The position numbers and the translations under genes were made by a program. Of a stretch of 5,369 nt of DNA, positions 1 through 4,476 are shown piece after piece. The stretch comes from Modestobacter sp. (lineage in GTDB: Bacteria; Actinomycetota; Actinomycetes; Mycobacteriales; Geodermatophilaceae): assembly GCA_025963425.1 (NCBI GenBank), contig JAOPUQ010000452.1, positions 1-5,369 of the forward strand. Direction: 5' to 3'. Positions within the stretch are counted from its first letter, which is position 1. Each line of letters begins with the position of its first letter. The notes beneath the pieces are model-generated. The model was not told the DNA's origin and searched no databases. It was given only the letters and a program-made list of their open reading frames with translations.

Positions 1-125
1 CCCCCCTGGTCAGCCAGGCCCTCGTCTACGGCGCCCCCACCCTCCTCGCCGGCTGGCTCCTCCTCTCCATCTGGCACCCCACCCGCACCCAGGACACCGC
101 CGGCACGCAGGACGCCGACGCATGA
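1..125 (+). CDS. C-terminal tail of a membrane protein (5' end outside window)
   Basis: The frame whose first full codon is at position 3 is open to a TGA at 123-125 and encodes 40 residues. Roughly residues 2-24 (LVSQALVYGAPTLLAGWLLL, then SIW) form one hydrophobic segment, so this is a last transmembrane helix. It is followed by a short polar tail rich in Thr, Gln, Asp and Ala. The stop overlaps the start of the next gene in an ATGA arrangement, so the two are almost certainly co-transcribed and probably translationally coupled. The protein cannot be identified from this fragment. One guess is a SipW-like (S26) signal peptidase, because such enzymes can end in a transmembrane helix and sit next to genes for small exported proteins. 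The fragment contains no catalytic motif to test this. Confidence 0.72.
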   Translation, partial: PLVSQALVYGAPTLLAGWLLLSIWHPTRTQDTAGTQDADA

Positions 126-592
126 GCGCCCTCCGCCGCCGCGCCCGGCGCGGCCTGGTCCTCGTCGCCGCCACCCTCGCCCTCACCCTGGGCCTCAGCC
201 TCCCGGCGTCCGCCGACCTCTCCGACCGGTCGCCTGTGCTCAGCGCCACCGCCACGACCCTCCAGGTCGCCGCGCCCGCCTCGGTCTCCACCTCGGGGAC
301 CAGGTGCGTGACCAGCTACAACTACTGGAACGGCACCACCACGACGACGCTGCAGGCCCGGGTCTCCTGGCCGGCGAGCACCACCACCCGTGGCGTCACC
401 GGCTACCTGGTCACCGCCTACTTCACCGACGGCTCCTCCACCCCGGTGGCCTGGGTCGACGCGCCGGGGACGTCGGTGAGCGGCAGCTACGACGTCTACT
501 ACGCCAGCCAGAACATCCGGGTGTCGGTCACCACGTACACGAGCTACGGCTGGACCGCCGAGTCCGCGAAGTCAGGAGCGATCAGGTGCTGA
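122..592 (+). CDS. Small secreted protein with signal peptide, Ig/fibronectin-like beta-rich body
   Basis: The 156-residue product has a classical Sec signal peptide: basic n-region (RRRARR, 5-10), hydrophobic core about 11-27, and an A-S-A motif (29-31) giving likely cleavage before Asp32. The mature part of about 125 residues is rich in Thr, Ser, Val and Tyr. It has alternating beta-strand patterns such as LQARVSWPAS and VTGYLVTAYFTDG that resemble fibronectin type III or related Ig-like folds, though I cannot assign a family. The only cysteines are Cys62 and the C-terminal residue Cys156, which could form one disulfide closing the domain. The ATG overlaps the upstream stop by 4 bp, and an AGGA at 109-112 lies 9 nt before it, supporting this start. 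The product is probably exported and either cell-surface or extracellular. There is no LPXTG motif, lipobox or C-terminal membrane helix. Function is unknown. Confidence 0.82.
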   Translation: MSALRRRARRGLVLVAATLALTLGLSLPASADLSDRSPVLSATATTLQVAAPASVSTSGTRCVTSYNYWNGTTTTTLQARVSWPASTTTRGVTGYLVTAYFTDGSSTPVAWVDAPGTSVSGSYDVYYASQNIRVSVTTYTSYGWTAESAKSGAIRC

Positions 593-595
593 TCG

Positions 596-627
596 CCACC
601 GCCGGCCGGACCGCCGGCCGGCGGTGG
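596..627 (+). terminator. Strong GC hairpin just after the secreted-protein gene
   Basis: Positions 596-609 and 614-627 are perfectly complementary: a 14-bp stem with a 4-nt loop (ACCG). The stem starts 3 nt after the TGA of the upstream gene. The arm also contains an 11-bp direct repeat (599-609 and 611-621) built on the palindrome CCGGCCGG. There is no T-run, so it matches the U-tract-less hairpins often seen at gene ends in high-GC actinobacteria. It acts as a terminator or as a 3'-end stabiliser by inference. Confidence 0.6.
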
Positions 628-658
628 GGCGGGCAGCCTGAGCCGCCGGCGCCGCAAC

Positions 659-698
659 GCACCGTGCCCACCCCGGGGAACCGGGGTGGGCACTGTGC
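659..698. terminator. Bidirectional hairpin terminator between convergent genes
   Basis: Positions 664-676 pair perfectly with 681-693, a 13-bp stem closed by a GGAA tetraloop (GNRA type on the plus strand). After one C/T mismatch (663/694) four more pairs form (659-662 with 695-698), giving 17 of 18 paired positions. The element lies 67 nt beyond the plus-strand stop and 37 nt beyond the minus-strand stop of the response regulator. It can therefore end transcripts arriving from either side. No poly-T follows on either strand. The strength, symmetry and convergent placement make terminator the best reading. Confidence 0.7.
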
Positions 699-734
699 GG
701 TCAGGCGGTCAGGCGGTCGGGGCCGCCGTGGAGG

Positions 735-1439
735 TCAGGCGACGAGGCGGTAGCCGACCCCGCGGACGGTGCGGATCTCCGGCGAACTCAGGCCGGCGGC
801 GGTGAGCTTGCGGCGCAGGTTCGACATGTGCGCCTCCACCAGGCGGAGGTTGCCCTCCCAGTCGGTCTGCCAGACCTCGCGCAGCAGGGTCTCCCGCTGC
901 AGCACCCGGCCCGGGCGGGAGACCAGCGCGGACAGCAGGTCGAACTCGGTGCGGGTCAGGTCGACCGCTGCGCCGTCCACCCGCACCTCGCGGCTGTCCG
1001 GGTCGACCTCCAGCTCGGCCAGCCGGCGCACCGACTCCTCGGGCGAGGCCGGGGCCTCGGGCGCCGAGGGGGTGCGGGGACGGCGGAGCATGGTCTGCAC
1101 CCGGGCGACGAGCTCGCGCGGGGAGAACGGTTTGGCCATGTAGCCGTCCGCGCCGACGGCCAGCCCGATGAGCAGGTCGACCTCCTCGGCGCGGGCGGTC
1201 AGCATCAGGACGTAGCAGTCGGTCTCGGCTCGCAGCCGGCGGCAGACCTCGGTGCCGTCGGCGTCGGGCAGGCCGAGGTCGAGCACCACGACGTCCGGGG
1301 CGTCCCGGCGGACCTCCTCGAGGCACGCGGCCCCGGAGGCGACCTCCCGGACGTCCATCCCGGCGCGGCGGAGCACCGTCGCGACCAGTTCACGGATCTC
1401 ATCGGTGTCCTCGACGACGAGCACGGACTGACCCGACAC
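735..1439 (-). CDS. OmpR/PhoB-family two-component response regulator
   Basis: The 234-residue cytoplasmic protein is a standard-length winged-helix response regulator. The receiver domain spans about 5-118, with acidic pair Glu10/Asp11, phospho-acceptor Asp54 (VVVLDLGLPD), switch Thr81 (LMLTAR) and Lys103 (AKPFSP). All catalytic positions are intact. A Pro/Ala/Glu linker (about 120-136) leads to the OmpR-type DNA-binding domain (about 137-234), with LTRTEFDLL, the recognition-helix segment VEAHMSNLRRKL (201-212) and the C-terminal wing motif IRTVRGVGYRL. It should be phosphorylated by a histidine kinase and then bind DNA as a dimer, but no kinase gene adjoins it on either side here. The start is GTG, chosen because an AGGAGGG lies just upstream. 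A 190-nt gap separates it from the acyl-CoA dehydrogenase upstream on the same strand; I saw no convincing -10/-35 pair in that gap. The regulon cannot be named. Confidence 0.95.
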   Translation of the reverse strand: MSGQSVLVVEDTDEIRELVATVLRRAGMDVREVASGAACLEEVRRDAPDVVVLDLGLPDADGTEVCRRLRAETDCYVLMLTARAEEVDLLIGLAVGADGYMAKPFSPRELVARVQTMLRRPRTPSAPEAPASPEESVRRLAELEVDPDSREVRVDGAAVDLTRTEFDLLSALVSRPGRVLQRETLLREVWQTDWEGNLRLVEAHMSNLRRKLTAAGLSSPEIRTVRGVGYRLVA

Positions 1440-1443
1440 GATC

Positions 1444-1449
1444 CCTCCT
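1444..1449 (-). promoter_or_regulatory. Ribosome binding site of the response regulator
   Basis: On the minus strand AGGAGG (continuing to a seventh base, G) lies 4 nt before the GTG at 1439-1437. It is the best Shine-Dalgarno sequence in the window and fixes GTG as the start. Three other minus- or plus-strand genes here have a weak or no such site. Confidence 0.75.
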
Positions 1450-1629
1450 CTGCACGGTGAGCTGGGCGCCGTCCATGGCGTCCACCCAGGTCATCGTCAG
1501 CGGAGTGGCCCTCCTCCACCGCAGCGCCGGAGGGCGTCCCTCTTACGGGTGAGGGGGTCAGAGACCGACGGTCAGCGCGGCGGTGTAGCCGCCGGCCAGG
1601 TCGCCGGTCATGTGCGTGGGCCGTGCGAC

Positions 1630-2811
1630 TCAGACGAAGGCGCTCATCCCGGTCAGGGCGCGGCCGACGATGAGGGTGTTCATCTCCCGGGTCCCCTCGT
1701 AGGAGTACAGCGCCTCGGCGTCGGCGAAATACCGGACGACGTCGTAGTGCAGGACGATGCCGTTGCCGCCGAGCAGCTCGCGGGCCCAGCCGACGGTCTC
1801 CCGGCCGCGGGCGGTCACGTAGCTCTTGGCCAGCGCGGCCTGGTCGTCGCGGAGCGCGTCGTCCTCCTGCAGCTGGGACAGTCGCACGGTCATCCCCATG
1901 CTGGCGGTCACGTTGCCGACCATCCGGGCCAGCAGGTCCTGCACCAGCTGGAAGCCGGCGATCGGCTTGCCGAACTGCCGGCGCTCCTTGGCGTAGGCCA
2001 AGGCCACCTCGTAGGCGCCCAGCTGGCAGCCGACCCCGCTCCAGGCGACCCCGCCCCGGGTCACCTTCAGCACCTTGTTGACGTCCTTGAAGGTGTTGCC
2101 GCCCTCGAGCTTCTGGTCGGCGGGGATGCGGCAGTCGGTGAAGGCGAGGTCGGCGTTCTGCACCGTGCGCAGCGCGAACTTGTCCTCGATCTTGGTGGCG
2201 GTGAAGCCGGGCGTGCCCTTCTCCACCAGGAAGGTCTTCACCTGGTCGTCGGCGACGTCCCGGGCGAAGACCACGACGACGTCGGCGAAGGTGCCGTTGC
2301 CGATCCAGCGCTTGGCACCGTTGAGCACCCACGTGTCGCCGTCCCGGCGGGCGGTGGTGCGCATGCCTCGAGCGACGTCGGACCCACCCTCGGGCTCGGT
2401 CAGGCCGAACGCGCCGATGGTCTCCAACCGCACCATCGACGGGATCCAGCGCTGCCGCTGCTCCTCCGAGCCGAGCACCATGATCGAGCCCATCGCCAGG
2501 CCGTTGTGCACGCCGATGAACGTGGCCATCGACGGGTCGACGCGGGCGAGCTCCATCGCCTGGAAGCCGGTGAACAACCGGGAGGCGCGGGGGCGGCCGT
2601 CCCAGTCGTAGGAGCGGCCCACGATGTCGGCCTCGGCGAACCTCGGCACGAGGTCCATCGGGAACTCGGCCGCGGCCCAGGCGGCGTTGACCCGCGGCTT
2701 GACCTCGCTGGCCAGGAACTCGCGCAGCGCGAGCAGGTCCTTCTGCTCGTCCTCGGGCAGCAGGGACTCGTAACCGAAGAAGTCGGCCGGCAGCAGCAGG
2801 TCGGAGGTCAT
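1630..2811 (-). CDS. Acyl-CoA dehydrogenase, glutaryl-CoA dehydrogenase/ACX4-like group
   Basis: The 393-residue FAD flavoprotein has the full acyl-CoA dehydrogenase fold: N-terminal helical domain (about 15-130), beta domain with the flavin/substrate motif GAFGLTEPEGGSD (133-145) and KRWIGNGTFAD (167-177), and C-terminal helical domain with RRQFGKP (277-283) and ELLGGNGI (345-352). Glu372 in YEGT (371-374) aligns with the catalytic base of glutaryl-CoA dehydrogenase (GCDH). By recalled alignment, the human GCDH residues Glu87 and Arg94, which hold the glutaryl carboxylate, are Ala89 and Ala96 here. Segments such as the KRWIGN block, TVQNAD and the NTLIVGRALTG end look closer to plant peroxisomal ACX4 short-chain acyl-CoA oxidase. 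A neutral short-chain acyl-CoA substrate is therefore more likely than glutaryl-CoA. Start chosen at MTSD; an in-frame start 29 codons upstream would add an Arg-rich stretch unlike the family. It lies 90 nt after the channel gene. Confidence 0.93.
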   Translation of the reverse strand: MTSDLLLPADFFGYESLLPEDEQKDLLALREFLASEVKPRVNAAWAAAEFPMDLVPRFAEADIVGRSYDWDGRPRASRLFTGFQAMELARVDPSMATFIGVHNGLAMGSIMVLGSEEQRQRWIPSMVRLETIGAFGLTEPEGGSDVARGMRTTARRDGDTWVLNGAKRWIGNGTFADVVVVFARDVADDQVKTFLVEKGTPGFTATKIEDKFALRTVQNADLAFTDCRIPADQKLEGGNTFKDVNKVLKVTRGGVAWSGVGCQLGAYEVALAYAKERRQFGKPIAGFQLVQDLLARMVGNVTASMGMTVRLSQLQEDDALRDDQAALAKSYVTARGRETVGWARELLGGNGIVLHYDVVRYFADAEALYSYEGTREMNTLIVGRALTGMSAFV

Positions 2812-2821
2812 GGCGGCAGTG

Positions 2822-2828
2822 CCTTCTC
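2822..2828 (-). promoter_or_regulatory. Probable ribosome binding site of the acyl-CoA dehydrogenase
   Basis: GAGAAGG on the minus strand stands 10 nt before the ATG at 2811-2809. It is moderately complementary to the 16S rRNA tail and supports the MTSD start over the longer in-frame start near 2898. Confidence 0.45.
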
Positions 2829-2901
2829 TCTGTCGTCGACGGCGACGTTCTCCGCCATGCTGCGCCCGTTCCAGGCACCCAGCCACCGGGCGTGCCACGC
2901 G

Positions 2902-3510
2902 TCACCCCCGTGAACGGACGCGGGCCACCAGCCGCACGAGGGGACCGGTGAGGAGCAGGAGCAGCAACGCGTAGAAGTTGACGGCGGGCAGGGCGACGCC
3001 CAGCACCAGGGCCAGGAGCACGAGAGCGGTGGTCACCAGGGCGGCCGTCGGGTCCGGGTCGCCGGGCGCGACGCCCGCGCGCCGCAGACCAGGACGGCGG
3101 CGCAGCAGCAGTGTCAGGGCGGTGCCGCAGGCCGAGTTGACCGCGATGGTCCCGATGTAGAGACCCACGGAGAGCCGCTCGGTGCTGTACTCCGCGATCA
3201 CCTGGGTGCTGAACGGCAGCACCACGACGGTGAGCGCCCAGACCAGGTTCACCAGCAGGAACGGCTCGTCGTAGGAACCGACCCGCTCGACCAGCCGGTG
3301 GTGGGAGAGCCAGATCCGGGCGATCACCACGAAGCTGAGCGCGAAGGACCCGAACTGGCCCGGGTGACCGCCCAGCAGCGCCCCCAGTTCCTCATCCTGG
3401 GGCCGCTGGGCCAGCAGGTCGATCAGCGGCAGGACGAGCAGCGTGATGGCGATGGCCACGACCGCGTCCAGGAAGGTGACCAGCCGGTCCAGGCCGCGCT
3501 CGGTGCGCAC
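2902..3510 (-). CDS. TMEM175/DUF1211-family six-helix membrane protein, putative potassium channel
   Basis: The 202-residue integral membrane protein has about six predicted helices (roughly 10-30, 54-70, 83-104, 114-135, 156-174, 176-195). This matches the single-repeat bacterial TMEM175 form, which assembles as tetramers and conducts K+ in characterised members. The family signature R-x3-FSD-A at the start of helix 1 appears here as RLVTFLDA (9-16), with Leu14 in place of serine. Ile20, Leu24 and Leu27 keep the spacing of the hydrophobic pore residues described for bacterial homologues. The second motif, W-x-x-HH, is present as IWLSHHRL (66-73). The start is GTG with a short basic N-terminus as usual for the family; no Shine-Dalgarno is visible. 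It sits 36 nt downstream of the lyase-fold gene and 90 nt upstream of the acyl-CoA dehydrogenase. Family membership is firm; ion selectivity is inference. Confidence 0.87.
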   Translation of the reverse strand: MRTERGLDRLVTFLDAVVAIAITLLVLPLIDLLAQRPQDEELGALLGGHPGQFGSFALSFVVIARIWLSHHRLVERVGSYDEPFLLVNLVWALTVVVLPFSTQVIAEYSTERLSVGLYIGTIAVNSACGTALTLLLRRRPGLRRAGVAPGDPDPTAALVTTALVLLALVLGVALPAVNFYALLLLLLTGPLVRLVARVRSRG

Positions 3511-3525
3511 GCCGCAGGCTAACCG

Positions 3526-3546
3526 GGCCGTGCGCCTGCACGGGCC
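3526..3546 (-). terminator. Hairpin abutting the stop of the lyase-fold gene
   Basis: Positions 3526-3529 plus 3530-3533 pair with 3538-3541 plus 3542-3546. This gives an 8-bp all but one G/C stem with a 4-nt loop and one bulged base (3544). It begins directly after the TGA at 3549-3547 on the minus strand and fills most of the 36-nt gap to the channel gene. No U-run follows. It could be a partial terminator, a processing or stability element, or chance in GC-rich DNA. Confidence 0.35.
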
Positions 3547-4329
3547 TCAGTTGAGCGCGCGGGTGCCCTCCGGCAGCGTCCCGCCGGCGACGATCTCCGC
3601 GGTCGCGTCCTGCAGGGCGGTCAGCGCCACCCGCTGGGTGAACGGGCCGGTCGAGACCCGGGCGACGCCCAGCTCCTGCAGCTCGCGGGCGGGCAGCGAC
3701 TTGCCCGGCACGCTGATCAGGGTGAGCTTGTTCGGCCCGAGCCCGTCGACCAGCGCCGCGATCTCCTCGCGGGCGACCACACCGGGCACGAACACGACCG
3801 GCGCACCGGCCTCCAGGAACGCCTTCCCGCGCCGGGTCGCCTCGGCCAGCACCTCACCGCGGTCGGCGTCCGGCCCGGCCTTCACGAAGGCGTCGGTGCG
3901 CGCGTTGAGGACGAAATCGATACCGGCGTCCCGGCCGGCCCGCAGCACGGCCTCCACCGCGGCCACCGCGTCGTCCAGCGGCTTGAGCTGGTCCTCGAGG
4001 TTGCCGCCGACGACGCCGGCCGCGATGGCCCGTCGCGCGGTCTCCCCCGCGTCGCCGTAGCCGCCCTCGAAGTCCATCGTCACCGGGACGTCGACGGCCC
4101 GCACGATGCGCTCCACCATCCCCAGGTGCAGCTCCAGGGGGATGTTCTCGCCGTCCTCGTAACCGAAGGTGGCCGCGATCGAGTGGCTGGCCGTGGCCAG
4201 CGCGCGCACTCCGGGCGTGCCGGCGACGACCGTGGCGGACACGACGTCCCAGACGTTGGCCAGGGTCAGGATCTCCGGGGCGGTGTGCAGGTCGAGGAGG
4301 GTGCGGGCGCGGGTCGCGAGGTCAGCCAT
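3547..4329 (-). CDS. Isocitrate lyase/phosphoenolpyruvate mutase superfamily protein, noncanonical
   Basis: The 260-residue cytoplasmic protein belongs to the ICL/PEPM alpha-beta barrel superfamily (PrpB-like group). Visible motifs are LANVWDVVSA (23-32), ASHSIAATFGYEDG (47-60), the metal-site segment TMDFEGGYGD (84-93; Asp86 and Glu88), GGNLEDQ (108-114; Glu112) and LNARTDAF (141-148). Canonical 2-methylisocitrate and isocitrate lyases carry a K-[KR]-C-G-H loop with the catalytic cysteine right after the EDQ strand. Here LEDQ runs straight into LKPLDDAVAAV and the whole protein has no cysteine. It is thus unlikely to be a true isocitrate or methylisocitrate lyase. It may be one of the many uncharacterised members acting on a small oxo- or carboxylic acid with Mg2+. 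No Shine-Dalgarno precedes the ATG. It is the first gene of the minus-strand run and divergent from purT. Confidence 0.87.
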   Translation of the reverse strand: MADLATRARTLLDLHTAPEILTLANVWDVVSATVVAGTPGVRALATASHSIAATFGYEDGENIPLELHLGMVERIVRAVDVPVTMDFEGGYGDAGETARRAIAAGVVGGNLEDQLKPLDDAVAAVEAVLRAGRDAGIDFVLNARTDAFVKAGPDADRGEVLAEATRRGKAFLEAGAPVVFVPGVVAREEIAALVDGLGPNKLTLISVPGKSLPARELQELGVARVSTGPFTQRVALTALQDATAEIVAGGTLPEGTRALN

Positions 4330-4347
4330 GCAGGAGACGTAGCCATC

Positions 4348-4370
4348 TGTCGACCTGTCGACACGTCGAC
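4348..4370. promoter_or_regulatory. Three phased GTCGAC palindromes, candidate operator
   Basis: GTCGAC occurs at 4349-4354, 4357-4362 and 4365-4370, an exact 8-bp pitch with 2-bp spacers. The first two, with flanking bases, form a 7-2-7 perfect inverted repeat (TGTCGAC-CT-GTCGACA, 4348-4363), and TGTCGACA (4356-4363) is itself an 8-bp palindrome. The array occupies -20 to -41 relative to the start codon of the lyase-fold gene, where a regulator would overlap its promoter. It is about 95 bp from the purT -10 element. The binding protein is unknown. Confidence 0.45.
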
Positions 4371-4377
4371 CGGGTCA

Positions 4378-4399
4378 CTGCCCGGACGTCGTCCGGCAG
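4378..4399. other. Bulged inverted repeat in the divergent intergenic region
   Basis: CTGC (4378-4381) pairs with GCAG (4396-4399) and CGGAC (4383-4387) pairs with GTCCG (4391-4395). This gives 9 bp with a 3-nt loop and one bulged C at 4382. It lies between the GTCGAC array and the purT promoter. It may be part of an operator or simply a GC-rich chance fold. Confidence 0.25.
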
Positions 4400-4464
4400 C
4401 CGCAGCCAGGAGCACGCGCCGATGACCTCCACCGGCACGCTACGGGCCGCCGGACCGACCTCTC

Positions 4465-4470
4465 TAGCCT
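4465..4470 (+). promoter_or_regulatory. purT: -10 element for leaderless purT transcript
   Basis: TAGCCT fits the actinobacterial TANNNT -10 consensus and occupies exactly -12 to -7 relative to the ATG at 4477, the spacing expected when transcription starts on the A of the start codon. No Shine-Dalgarno stands at a proper distance before this ATG, which agrees with leaderless translation. No good TTGACA-like -35 is seen around 4440-4447, which is common for such promoters. The TAG also stops the purT frame upstream. Confidence 0.6.
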
Positions 4471-4476
4471 GTGCGC

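Noticed and set aside
700..715. Tandem octamer GTCAGGCG x2 before the response-regulator stop
   Set aside because: Only two copies, in an intergenic stretch of repeated GGCGG/GTC words; no further support for function.
1508..1535. 7-bp inverted repeat GCCCTCC / GGAGGGC with a 14-nt loop between the dehydrogenase and response-regulator genes
   Set aside because: Short stem and long loop are expected by chance at this GC content; much weaker than the hairpins at 596-698.
2844..2872. Possible ECF-sigma promoter (GGAAC ... CGTC) on the minus strand before the acyl-CoA dehydrogenase
   Set aside because: The spacer is about 20 nt, longer than the 16-17 nt usual for GGAAC-type promoters, and the -10 match is weak.
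1630..2898. Longer acyl-CoA dehydrogenase start 29 codons upstream of the chosen ATG
   Set aside because: The added stretch is Arg-rich, not homologous to family N-termini, and the ATG at 2811 has a plausible ribosome binding site.
1205..2905. A 566-codon minus-strand frame and a 454-codon plus-strand frame (1549-2913) over the dehydrogenase
   Set aside because: Both overlap the acyl-CoA dehydrogenase in other frames and translate to Arg/Pro/Gly- or Gly/Val/His-rich sequence without domains.
4408..4424. AGGAG followed 9 nt later by ATG (4422) on the plus strand, opening a frame to the window end
   Set aside because: The frame differs from purT and its product becomes Arg/Gly/Pro-rich low complexity; it would overlap purT throughout. 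Probably a chance Shine-Dalgarno.
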